NCBI RefSeq assembly: GCF_900182575.1
Contig: NZ_FXSZ01000012.1
Location: 1 to 53,016 of the forward strand
DNA: 53,016 nucleotides
Origin: Solitalea koreensis
GTDB taxonomy: Bacteria > Bacteroidota > Bacteroidia > Sphingobacteriales > Sphingobacteriaceae
Direction of reading: 5' to 3'
A program made the position numbers and the translations under genes. The notes under the pieces were generated by a model. It was not told where the DNA came from, did no database searches, and saw only the letters and a list, made by a program, of their open reading frames with translations. Of this stretch, positions 8,348-16,038 are shown in pieces. Position 1 is the stretch's first letter, and every line of letters begins with the position of its first letter.

Positions 8348-8379
8348 AAAGAGGATTTTGAATCGAAAATCCTCTTTTT
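8348..8379 (+). terminator. Intrinsic terminator
   Basis: AAAGAGGATTTT and AAAATCCTCTTT form a perfect 12-bp stem with a 6-nt loop followed by T residues, 18 bp after the stop at 8329. Confidence 0.75.
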
Positions 8380-8411
8380 AAGTTTGCAGGTTCTTAAAAA
8401 TCGGCACCTGA

Positions 8412-9398
8412 ATGTTAAAAACAGACTTCTCCAAAGTCACGGATTTATTTTTAGTCTACCCAGAAGGCTTTGAAAATCATTATTCTTCATTATCTCCTTT
8501 CATTCAGAAGTTAGTTGGAATAATACCAGATAGTATTCACCTATTCGTAATTGTAAATAACAGCAAGGCTAAGAATACTATTTGCTTTAAGTATCCAAAT
8601 AAAAATATGGATGTAATTATTATCGATGGTTTTAATGAGATATGGCTAAGGGATATGATGGGATTTAATGTAGGAGATAAAATAATCAGACCATACTATC
8701 ATCCAAACTATTGTAGCTGTCAATTTTCCTTCTTAGATCTGATTGAATTGGATAATAATATTGATGATATTATTAAAGAAACGATTAATAAACCAATTGA
8801 AAGGATGCCGATAGTAATGGATGGTGGTAGTTTGGTTACGAATGGCAATATTGGTTTTATTACCAAAAAGATTTTAGAGGATAATAGAGGACTGGATGAG
8901 GAAAAGGTGATCAGGATAATTAAAGAATTTTTAGGAATTGAACCAATTGTTGTAGATAGATATAAACATGATAAAATGGGTCATACGGATGGCTACATGC
9001 AATTTATCAATGACGATCTTCTTTTGGTTAGCCAATATCCAGATATGGCTTTTTTAAGTGAGGATAATAAATATTTAAAATACTTGGAGGATATAGCCCT
9101 TAAAAATAAAATGAGGATTGATCTTATTTATGAAAGGCCGATTGATGAAATGGGGTGCTGTGTTTATGGAGAGGATAAAAAATGTATGTATGGTTCAAGA
9201 GGTATATATGTGAATTATTTGGCTTTAAATAATACGGTCATAATACCAGAATACACTTTACCAAAATCAGATAAAAGAGATTACAACTTGATTAACAAAG
9301 AGGTGTTTAACCAATATTTTGAAAATGTAGTTTCTATCAATTGTGATGAACTATCTAAATTTTCAGGAGTTCTACATTGTATTAGTTGGGTTAATTAA
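8412..9398 (+). CDS. Agmatine deiminase / Porphyromonas-type peptidyl-arginine deiminase family protein
   Basis: The family hydrolyses a guanidino group (agmatine to N-carbamoylputrescine, or peptidyl-arginine to citrulline) using a pentein fold. Over 328 residues I see its ordered motifs: an EIWLRDMMGFN segment like the usual W-x-RD (about residue 77), MDGGS with the substrate-binding acid (about 136), GHTDGYMQF with the catalytic His/Asp (about 194), and a C-terminal GVLHCISW carrying the nucleophilic cysteine. There is no signal peptide, so it is cytosolic and agmatine or a related metabolite is more likely than a protein substrate. Its AT-rich codon use is like that of the accessory genes on its left. 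It lies between a terminator and ssrA. Confidence 0.82.
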   Translation: MLKTDFSKVTDLFLVYPEGFENHYSSLSPFIQKLVGIIPDSIHLFVIVNNSKAKNTICFKYPNKNMDVIIIDGFNEIWLRDMMGFNVGDKIIRPYYHPNYCSCQFSFLDLIELDNNIDDIIKETINKPIERMPIVMDGGSLVTNGNIGFITKKILEDNRGLDEEKVIRIIKEFLGIEPIVVDRYKHDKMGHTDGYMQFINDDLLLVSQYPDMAFLSEDNKYLKYLEDIALKNKMRIDLIYERPIDEMGCCVYGEDKKCMYGSRGIYVNYLALNNTVIIPEYTLPKSDKRDYNLINKEVFNQYFENVVSINCDELSKFSGVLHCISWVN

Positions 9399-9527
9399 CG
9401 CTGAAAATAATCTTCAAATTTGGAAATCTCGGCTTATTTGAAATGATGAAAACCACTATGAAACGATTATTCGGGAAAAATGGAAAAATTTACAAAAAAT
9501 GTATGTAAAGCCGTATGTAGAAAAAAT

Positions 9528-9563
9528 AAAATCCGCATTAATGATATTAAAAATGCGGATTTT
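9528..9563 (-). terminator. Terminator of ssrA
   Basis: AAAATCCGCATT (9528-9539) pairs with AATGCGGATTTT (9552-9563); read on the minus strand it follows the tmRNA 3' end by 12 bp and is succeeded by a T-rich tract. Confidence 0.75.
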
Positions 9564-9575
9564 TAAAATTTTCTG

Positions 9576-9969
9576 TGGAGCTGGAGGGATTCGAACCCTC
9601 GTCCAAACATGGGACCTGATGCGCTTTCTACATGCTTATTTTGTGTTTAATTTTCGACTGAGGTCTGCCCACAAACAGGCTAACAACAGCTTAGCTTTTT
9701 TAATTGTCGGGCTTGATTAAAAGCATTACAAACCTTAATCCCACTTTTCTGTGCTTCCGGATCGGACGCGGCAGGATTGCGCTTCCGGGAAACATCTCGC
9801 TTCCAACTCTTAGCTGGAACTAGGCCATTATATCTCCGATATAATTAAGCAGCAAGAGCGTAGTTATTTTCGCCGTTTGTTGTTTGAGGATTTTCTTTAA
9901 CGGGCACTCTCCACAACGCCCTGCATGCTTACACACAAATCTTCCATCCTGTCAATTCCGGTCAACCCC
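9576..9969 (-). ncRNA. ssrA: Transfer-messenger RNA (tmRNA)
   Basis: tmRNA rescues stalled ribosomes and tags the nascent peptide for proteolysis. On the minus strand the RNA begins GGGGTTGACCGG and ends with a T-arm (GGGTTCGAATCCC) and CAGCTCCA. GGGGTTG pairs with CAGCTCC as a 7-bp acceptor stem with G-U pairs, leaving discriminator A. CCA is not encoded and must be added. The tag reading frame at 9845-9874 encodes GENNYALAA and a TAA stop, the usual Bacteroidota tag. Length is about 394 nt before CCA. A consensus promoter lies upstream and a terminator downstream. Confidence 0.96.
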
Positions 9970-9984
9970 ATTTGTGTATAGTTG

Positions 9985-10015
9985 CAAATATAGCGTATTG
10001 CAAGCGTATCGCAAA
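9985..10015 (-). promoter_or_regulatory. Bacteroidota-type promoter of ssrA
   Basis: Read on the minus strand it is TTTG, exactly 19 nt, then TATATTTG, matching the TTTG-N19-TAnnTTTG consensus. The -7 box ends 15 nt before the mature tmRNA 5' end, consistent with a short precursor trimmed by RNase P. Confidence 0.85.
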
Positions 10016-10059
10016 ACTTCATGCGTATAGTGAGGTCGATAGTTCATGGAAGTATATAA

Positions 10060-11292
10060 TCAATGAATTATGGTTTCATGTACATCTTTTGTTGAAAGCA
10101 ATCTTCCAGGATAAACGTTCAGCGCTATTTCCAAACATTCCATTGCACGAGCAATCGCATTGGTGTTGAGCACATAGGCAATGCGGACTTCATCTTTGCC
10201 GGCTCCAGGGGTTGAATAAAAGCCGGTAGCAGGAGCAAGCATGATCGTTTGGTTTTTATAGTCGAATTCGTCAAGCAGCCATTCGCAAAATGCATCGGAA
10301 TCGTCAATCGGGAGTTTGGCCACTACGTAAAATGCCCCACCCGGATTAGAACAAAAAACGCCTTCCATCTTATTTAAGGAGGCAACTAACAGGTTTCTTC
10401 GCTCCGTGTATTCATTAATCACCTTGTCGAAATAGGATTGAGGCGTGTCAACGGCTGCGATTGCTGCTATCTGAGCCACGGCAGGAGGGGCAAGTCGGGC
10501 TTGTGCATATTTTAATGCAGCAGCATGAACGTCCTTGTTTTTGGTAATCAAGGCTCCCAGGCGTGCGCCGCAGGCGCTGTATCTTTTTGAAACTGTATCA
10601 ATCATGATGAAGTGATTGTCCAGGCTATCTAAATGTCCGGGAGAAACAAATTCTTGTCCATCATAACAGAATTCCCGATAGGCTTCGTCTGCAATTAGAA
10701 ACAGATCGTGCTCTAAAACAAGTTTTTTGAGCGCTTCCAACTCCGCCCTCGAATAAAGGTAACCCGTTGGATTATTTGGACTGCAAATGAGGATTGCTTT
10801 TGTCTTTTTTGTAATTAGTTTTTCAAATTCATGGATAGGAGGCAGCGCAAATCCATTTTCAATATAAGAACGTATAGGCCTTACGGTTACGCCGGCAAGA
10901 CAAGTAAACGCGTTGTAATTCGCATAAAATGGTTCAGGAACTATGATTTCTTCATCATAGTCAATGCAGGCGCTAATTGCTATTGTCAATGCTTCCGATC
11001 CACCGTCTGTTACAATAATATCTTCTGGTGTTATATGGTAACCATGGTTATGGTAGTATTCAGAAAGTTTGGAGCGGTATTCAGGAGTGCCTTCTGATTG
11101 TGTATAGGCCCAAATTTTGAAATCAATATGTTTAATGGCTTCAATCATGCCCGCAGGCGTTTCAATATCAGGTTGGCCGATGTTAAGATGGTAAACAATT
11201 TTCCCTTCCTGTTTAGCTTTTTCAGCAAAAGGAGTTAGTTTTCGGATAGGGGAGGCGGGCATCAAAAACCCGGTACTTGATATTTTAGGCAT
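10060..11292 (-). CDS. PLP-dependent class I/II aminotransferase (aspartate aminotransferase-like)
   Basis: This is a fold-type I transaminase. I see NIGQPDIETP near the N-terminus, TDGGSEAL for cofactor phosphate contact, CSPNNPTGYLYS, LIADEAYREF with the Asp that contacts the pyridine N, and the Schiff-base lysine in DTVSKRYSACGARLG (about residue 235). The late arginine region is DEVRIAYVLN. Length (410 residues) is normal. I chose ATG 11292 (MPKISSTGF); the upstream ATG at 11313 lies inside the terminator hairpin of the preceding gene. In Bacteroidota such enzymes often serve aspartate or aromatic amino-acid transamination; the substrate cannot be fixed from sequence. Confidence 0.85.
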   Translation of the reverse strand: MPKISSTGFLMPASPIRKLTPFAEKAKQEGKIVYHLNIGQPDIETPAGMIEAIKHIDFKIWAYTQSEGTPEYRSKLSEYYHNHGYHITPEDIIVTDGGSEALTIAISACIDYDEEIIVPEPFYANYNAFTCLAGVTVRPIRSYIENGFALPPIHEFEKLITKKTKAILICSPNNPTGYLYSRAELEALKKLVLEHDLFLIADEAYREFCYDGQEFVSPGHLDSLDNHFIMIDTVSKRYSACGARLGALITKNKDVHAAALKYAQARLAPPAVAQIAAIAAVDTPQSYFDKVINEYTERRNLLVASLNKMEGVFCSNPGGAFYVVAKLPIDDSDAFCEWLLDEFDYKNQTIMLAPATGFYSTPGAGKDEVRIAYVLNTNAIARAMECLEIALNVYPGRLLSTKDVHETIIH

Positions 11293-11303
11293 ACCCAAAA
11301 ATA

Positions 11304-11332
11304 AAAAATCCACCAGTATTTGGCGGATTTTT
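11304..11332 (-). terminator. Terminator between the DUF1573 and aminotransferase genes
   Basis: AAAAATCCACC and GGCGGATTTTT form an 11-bp stem with one A-C mismatch and a 7-nt loop, with flanking A/T tracts. It follows the minus-strand gene ending at 11362. Confidence 0.65.
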
Positions 11333-11361
11333 ATTCTAAAATATTGTAGGTAGTCCGAATT

Positions 11362-11757
11362 TTATTTTCCGGCAGGTTTAGTTGCAGGATCAACTTCTCC
11401 TTTAATATAAAGAACCTTTTGAGGGGTTTTTGAATTAGAAGTAATCGTTACATTCTTGTTAAATGGAACCGGACGGCCTGCACTGTTATAAGAAACGGTT
11501 ACAATACCTGATTCTCCTTTTTTAACTGGTTCTTTCGTCCATTTTGGAATTGTACAACCGCAAGGAGCAGTAACATTTGTAATAATTAAAGGCTCGTCAC
11601 CCACGTTGGTAAATTTAAAATCGTAAGAAGCAAGCGTACCTTCTTTAATTTTGCCAAAGTCGTGAACTTCTTTTTCAAATTTAAATTCAGCTTGTTGTGC
11701 TTTGGCAACGGTAAAGCCCGCTACTAACATAAATCCTACTAAAAGCAATTTTTTCAT
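11362..11757 (-). CDS. Exported DUF1573 domain protein
   Basis: The 131-residue protein has a signal peptide (MKKLLLVGFMLVAGFTVAKAQ) followed by one complete DUF1573 unit: VHDFGKIKEGTLASYDFKFTNVG, EPLIITNVTAPCGCT, then KKGESGIVTVSYNSAG, FNKNVTITSN and VLYIKGEV. DUF1573 is an Ig-like beta-sandwich of unknown function, widely exported in Bacteroidota; the two close cysteines (CGC) are characteristic. A TATCTTTG -7 element on the minus strand (11782-11789) lies 24 bp before the start. It is transcribed singly, ending at the hairpin at 11304-11332. It provides a full-length comparison for the truncated relative at the left window edge. Confidence 0.85.
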   Translation of the reverse strand: MKKLLLVGFMLVAGFTVAKAQQAEFKFEKEVHDFGKIKEGTLASYDFKFTNVGDEPLIITNVTAPCGCTIPKWTKEPVKKGESGIVTVSYNSAGRPVPFNKNVTITSNSKTPQKVLYIKGEVDPATKPAGK

Positions 11758-11781
11758 GGTTTAATCTTTTTTTATGTTATA

Positions 11782-11789
11782 CAAAGATA
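11782..11789 (-). promoter_or_regulatory. -7 promoter element of the DUF1573 gene
   Basis: On the minus strand the sequence is TATCTTTG, matching TAnnTTTG. No clear -33 TTTG was found at 19 nt. Confidence 0.55.
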
Positions 11790-11886
11790 ATGGATTCAAT
11801 GTTACAATAAATTTCAAAATTTATACCAAAAAAGTTCATTAAATAATATTACATGTCAATGATGCCAACAGGTGGCTTAATTTTAT

Positions 11887-11894
11887 TAATTTTG
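11887..11894 (+). promoter_or_regulatory. -7 promoter element of the E1 dehydrogenase gene
   Basis: TAATTTTG matches TAnnTTTG and lies 23 bp before the ATG at 11918. The -33 element is not consensus. Confidence 0.5.
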
Positions 11895-11917
11895 CGCCAC
11901 CTTTTAATGAACCGTTT

Positions 11918-14353
11918 ATGCAAAATGAAGTAAATAAGAATGAGTCTTCTATGGTTGAAAATAAGGAATTAAACTTTTCTGAATTCAGGGAGGTGGTGTT
12001 GGACGATTACCGTTTGGTAAATGAAAGTCGTCAGGCAAGTTTGTTTGGCCGTAAAGAGGTACTTACCGGAAAAGCGAAATTCGGCATCTTTGGAGATGGG
12101 AAAGAACTTGCTCAAATCGCTATGGCAAAGGTGTTTAAGAATGGAGATTTTCGTTCCGGATATTACCGTGATCAAACTTTTCACTTCGCTGCCGGAATTT
12201 ATACGATTAAAGAATTTTTTGCACAGTTATACGCCCATGCGGATGTAAACTTTGAAAGTTCTACAGCAGGCCGTGGTATGACCTGCCATTTCGGAACCCG
12301 TAGTTTGAATGAGGATGGTAGCTGGAAGAACCTAACAGAAATGAAAAATTCTTCGGCTGATATTTCATGTACAGCCGGACAAATGATTCGTTTAGTGGGT
12401 TTAGCGCAGGCATCAAAATTATACCGTGAAAACAAAGAGCTTGCACATTTAACTCAATTCTCAAATAACGGCAATGAGATTGCTTTTGGTACCATTGGAG
12501 ATGCAAGCACCTCCGAAGGTCATTTTTACGAAGCCATTAATGCAGTGGGCGTTCTTCAGGTGCCAATGCTAATGTCGGTTTGGGACGATGGGTATGGTAT
12601 TTCAGTAAGTCAGAAATATCAAACCACTAAACAGAATATTTCAGAAATTCTGAAGGGTTTCCAACGCGATGAACATGGTGAAGGATATGAAATTTTACGT
12701 GTAAAAGGTTGGGATTACGCAGCGCTGTGTGAAACCTATGAGCAAGCGGCAGCTATTTGCCGTGAGCATCACCGTCCGGTTTTAGTGCATGTACAAGAGG
12801 TTACTCAGCCTCAAGGCCACTCTACATCAGGTTCGCATGAACGCTACAAATCTCGTGAACGTTTGGATTGGGAAGCTAATCACGACTGTATTAAGAAAAT
12901 GCGTGAGTGGATTATCAACTCAGCAATTGCTACTGCTGAAGAGCTGGATGCAATTGAAGATAGCGCTAAAAAACATGTTCGTGACTTGCAAAAAGAAGCA
13001 TGGGCTGATTTTAACGCGCCTATAAAACAGGAAATTATTGAAGTTGCTGCTATTTTTGACGAAATCGAAGCTGAAAGCAGCCATGCTCAGGATGTAAAAT
13101 ATCATAAAAACGTACTTAAGTCAACAATTGACCCTACGCGAAAGGATATTATTTCAAACCTGCGAAGAGTGTTACGTGCTGTCCGCAATGAAAAGATTAG
13201 TGGGAAACAGAAGCTGATTAACTGGTATACTAAAGCAAAAGAAGTTAATAAAGATCGCTATAATACCTTTTTGTTCACCGATACCGATGAGTCGGCACTG
13301 AAAGTGCAAGAGGTAAAACCGATTTATGATGAAACTACCAAAAATGTGGATGGTCGTGAAATTTTGCAAGCCTGTTTTGATGCAGCATTTGCTCGTGACC
13401 CGCGTTTAGTAGCTTTTGGAGAAGACGTAGGTCGTATTGGTGATGTAAATCAAGGCTTCGCCGGCTTACAGGAGAAATACGGTGAAAACCGGATTTTTGA
13501 CGTCGGTATTCGTGAAGCAACGATCATGGGTCAGGGCATAGGTTTGGCCATGCGTGGTTTGCGCCCAATCGCTGAAATTCAATACCTCGATTATATTTAT
13601 TATGGTTTACAGCCTTTGGCTGATGATGTGTCCTCACTTTCATATCGTACTAAAAGAGGTCAAAAGGCTCCATTAATTGTACGTACCCGTGGTCATCGTT
13701 TGGAAGGTATCTGGCATGCCGGTTCTCCAATCGGTACATTAATCAACGCGTTACGTGGTATGCATTTATTGGTTCCCCGTAATATGACCCAGGCTGCAGG
13801 TTTCTATAATACATTAATTAAGGCTGATGAACCTGCTTTAGTAATTGAGTGTTTGAACGGTTACCGTTTAAAAGAGAAATTACCGGCTAATATTGGAGAG
13901 TTTACAACTCCTTTAGGTGTTCCGGAAGTACTTATTGAAGGTACCGATATTACTTTGGTAACCTACGGGTCGTGTGTTCGTATTGCCGAAGAAGCCGCTT
14001 TACAACTAGCTGAAGTTGGTATTTCAGTTGAACTTGTGGATGTTCAATCATTATTGCCATTCGACATACATCATAAAATTGTTGAATCATTGAAGAAAAC
14101 CAACCGCATTATTTTCCTTGATGAAGATATGCCGGGCGGCGCAACTGCATTCATGATGCAACAGGTAATTGAGGTGCAAAAGGGATATTATTATTTAGAT
14201 ACCGAACCTCGCACCATCACAGCGAAAGAACATCGTCCGGCCTACGGCTCCGACGGTGATTATTTCTCAAAACCGAGTGTTGAAGATGTATTTGATGCAG
14301 TTTATGAAATGATGCAGGAGGTTGATTCAAGCCGATTCCCAGGAATTTATTAG
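11918..14353 (+). CDS. 2-oxoacid dehydrogenase E1 component, fused alpha and beta subunits
   Basis: The enzyme is the thiamine-diphosphate-dependent decarboxylase of a branched-chain 2-oxoacid or pyruvate-type dehydrogenase complex. The alpha half (about residues 20-400) has AGRGMTCHFGTR and the ThDP/Mg signature GDASTSEGHFYEAIN (about 193) through SVWDDGYGIS. The beta half (about 470-811) has FGEDVGRIGDVNQGF (about 500), GIGLAMRGLRPIAEIQYLDY, and a C-terminal VTYGSCVRIAEEAA / VDVQSLLPFD domain. Fusion of both subunits in one 811-residue chain is a known arrangement in Bacteroidota. E2 and E3 are not in the window. The specific substrate cannot be deduced. Confidence 0.88.
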   Translation: MQNEVNKNESSMVENKELNFSEFREVVLDDYRLVNESRQASLFGRKEVLTGKAKFGIFGDGKELAQIAMAKVFKNGDFRSGYYRDQTFHFAAGIYTIKEFFAQLYAHADVNFESSTAGRGMTCHFGTRSLNEDGSWKNLTEMKNSSADISCTAGQMIRLVGLAQASKLYRENKELAHLTQFSNNGNEIAFGTIGDASTSEGHFYEAINAVGVLQVPMLMSVWDDGYGISVSQKYQTTKQNISEILKGFQRDEHGEGYEILRVKGWDYAALCETYEQAAAICREHHRPVLVHVQEVTQPQGHSTSGSHERYKSRERLDWEANHDCIKKMREWIINSAIATAEELDAIEDSAKKHVRDLQKEAWADFNAPIKQEIIEVAAIFDEIEAESSHAQDVKYHKNVLKSTIDPTRKDIISNLRRVLRAVRNEKISGKQKLINWYTKAKEVNKDRYNTFLFTDTDESALKVQEVKPIYDETTKNVDGREILQACFDAAFARDPRLVAFGEDVGRIGDVNQGFAGLQEKYGENRIFDVGIREATIMGQGIGLAMRGLRPIAEIQYLDYIYYGLQPLADDVSSLSYRTKRGQKAPLIVRTRGHRLEGIWHAGSPIGTLINALRGMHLLVPRNMTQAAGFYNTLIKADEPALVIECLNGYRLKEKLPANIGEFTTPLGVPEVLIEGTDITLVTYGSCVRIAEEAALQLAEVGISVELVDVQSLLPFDIHHKIVESLKKTNRIIFLDEDMPGGATAFMMQQVIEVQKGYYYLDTEPRTITAKEHRPAYGSDGDYFSKPSVEDVFDAVYEMMQEVDSSRFPGIY

Positions 14354-14430
14354 GTTCCGGATTTAGGCTTTAGAATTATTTTTTTGAGTTTAGCGTTTAG
14401 TAATTAGAATTTATATAATAGTTTTTTAAA

Positions 14431-14994
14431 ATGATTTCAAGATATAGCCGTTTAGCAGTGGCCGTTCTGGCATTAGGGCTTGCCGTTTATTTGTTTACCA
14501 TTAGCCAGATCAGTTTGGGGCTTTTGCTCATTTTAATTTCAGCTTTGTTCGTGTTATTCTTTTTTAGAAATGAAAACATGTTAGCCGCCTTCTTTTACAT
14601 GAGAAAGAACAATATGGAGCGTGCCGATTATTTTTTAAGAAGAATCAAAAATGCGGATGAAACATTAAGCAAAGGACAAGCAGCTTACTATAATTTCTTA
14701 ATGGGTACAATTGAGTCTCAAAAAAGCATTTTTCAATCAGAAAAATACTTTAAGAAAGCATTGTCGTTAGGCTTGCGTATGGATCATGATTTGGCGATGG
14801 CTAAATTGAGTTTGGCAGGTGTGGCGATGGCAAAAGGTAATAAGCGCGAAGCTCAAAACTTACTTGCTGATGCAAAAAAACTAGATAAGAATAAAATGCT
14901 TACCGATCAGATTAAAATGATGCAAGGCCAAATGGGACAAGTTGGTATGCAAAAAGTAGGTATGCAAAGCTACCAGGGCCGCAAGCGAATGTAG
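14431..14994 (+). CDS. Membrane protein with two N-terminal helices and a TPR-like domain
   Basis: Residues 7-24 and 28-46 form two hydrophobic helices joined by a very short turn. The cytoplasmic part (50-187) is helical, with TPR-like pairs such as ADYFLRRIKNADETLSKGQAAYYNFLMGTIES and SEKYFKKALSLGLRMD. The tail is rich in Met and Gln. I do not recognise a specific function. The gene is 77 bp after the E1 gene in the same direction and may be co-transcribed with it; a terminator follows at 15037. Confidence 0.65.
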   Translation: MISRYSRLAVAVLALGLAVYLFTISQISLGLLLILISALFVLFFFRNENMLAAFFYMRKNNMERADYFLRRIKNADETLSKGQAAYYNFLMGTIESQKSIFQSEKYFKKALSLGLRMDHDLAMAKLSLAGVAMAKGNKREAQNLLADAKKLDKNKMLTDQIKMMQGQMGQVGMQKVGMQSYQGRKRM

Positions 14995-15036
14995 TTTCTG
15001 AATCAGATTCTAGGTCAAAGAATCAAGATAAAAGAC

Positions 15037-15064
15037 AAAAGCCGGAATGAGAGTTTCGGCTTTT
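15037..15064. terminator. Bidirectional terminator between convergent genes
   Basis: AAAAGCCGGAA and TTTCGGCTTTT pair with one G-T wobble around a 6-nt loop, between the convergent stops at 14994 and 15085. Confidence 0.7.
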
Positions 15065-15084
15065 GTGCGTTCTTTAAACAAGGC

Positions 15085-15807
15085 TCATTCGATCACCTTC
15101 ATTACCTGTTGAATGTCAGTATCGCACAGTTTAATTTCAATTTTATTGTTTGGATATTGGCTTTGAAGCGATCTTTTTAAGTCTTGAAAATAATACAGCA
15201 TATCGGCATTATTCCATGCTTTGTTTAAAACCGGAATGTACAAGATAAACTTGCTTTCCTGTTTTTCAAGATAAATAGATTTCAGATGAATAGTGTCGAA
15301 GAAGTTTTCCTTGGTAAGCAGCAAGCCCATTTGTTTTACCTCGTCATCGGCGATTTTTGCTTTTTGATACAGAATTTCATGGTTCAGCATACCAAACGTT
15401 TGTCGTTCGGTTTTAACGTCAGCCACGAAACCGGTTAATGCCATAGTGCCAACCGTAAAGATGGCCGCTAAGACTCCGATGAGCATTGCTTGTCTATTGG
15501 AATAGGTTCCGCCCTGAGCCATTAAATGCTGCCCGATGTTTTTAGATTGAAAAACGAACACTATTGCAAATGCTATTACGCAGTATAAAAGCGGTAAAAG
15601 GCCGTAGGGCAATTGCTGCATGAACTCAAATGTGAGTGTGGCCCAAAGTAGTAAAATCGTTAATAAAGCACTTATTATCCATGTGATTCTTTCTTTTTTA
15701 GGCTGATGAAAGGTTGAAAAGTTTTGAGCTAAGAGATACCCTGCGGCGATGGGGCCTCCCAGAAATGATCCTATTAAAATGGCCCTCTCTTTATAAATTT
15801 TAGGCAT
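15085..15807 (-). CDS. Multi-spanning membrane protein, function unknown
   Basis: I do not recognise this 240-residue protein. The first 130 residues contain about four membrane helices: around 8-27, 42-60, 66-87 and 108-128, with a basic first loop (HQPKKERITW). The rest is soluble, with alternating strands and helices (SKFILYIPVL, LQSQYPNNKIEIKLCD). It is transcribed alone, convergent with the TPR protein and divergent from tex. No conserved catalytic motif is visible. Confidence 0.6.
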   Translation of the reverse strand: MPKIYKERAILIGSFLGGPIAAGYLLAQNFSTFHQPKKERITWIISALLTILLLWATLTFEFMQQLPYGLLPLLYCVIAFAIVFVFQSKNIGQHLMAQGGTYSNRQAMLIGVLAAIFTVGTMALTGFVADVKTERQTFGMLNHEILYQKAKIADDEVKQMGLLLTKENFFDTIHLKSIYLEKQESKFILYIPVLNKAWNNADMLYYFQDLKRSLQSQYPNNKIEIKLCDTDIQQVMKVIE

Positions 15808-15955
15808 GGTTTAGTATTAAAAGGTCAATCAATAGCTTAAATTCTTCCAGCCTGATTAAATTTTTCATTTTTATGATAGCGAATGAGTTAATGGCAGAAA
15901 GCTAAATTGATGTTTTTCTTTTTAAAATTTATCTCTTTTGCTAAAAACGCAAGTA

Positions 15956-15963
15956 TATATTTG
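15956..15963 (+). promoter_or_regulatory. -7 promoter element of tex
   Basis: TATATTTG matches TAnnTTTG, 75 bp upstream of the tex ATG at 16039. The intervening leader contains a small CCCTC/GAGGG stem (15975-16003 region). Confidence 0.5.
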
Positions 15964-16038
15964 CAGCCTTAAAACCCTCCCCGATTACGATCAGGATTGA
16001 GGGCATTTAAAACTAAACTATTCCGAAAAATTTTGACC

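Noticed and set aside
9499..9720. Open frame on the plus strand across the tmRNA 3' half
   Set aside because: It lies wholly over ssrA and its terminator on the opposite strand and has no homology-like features; the RNA gene explains the sequence.
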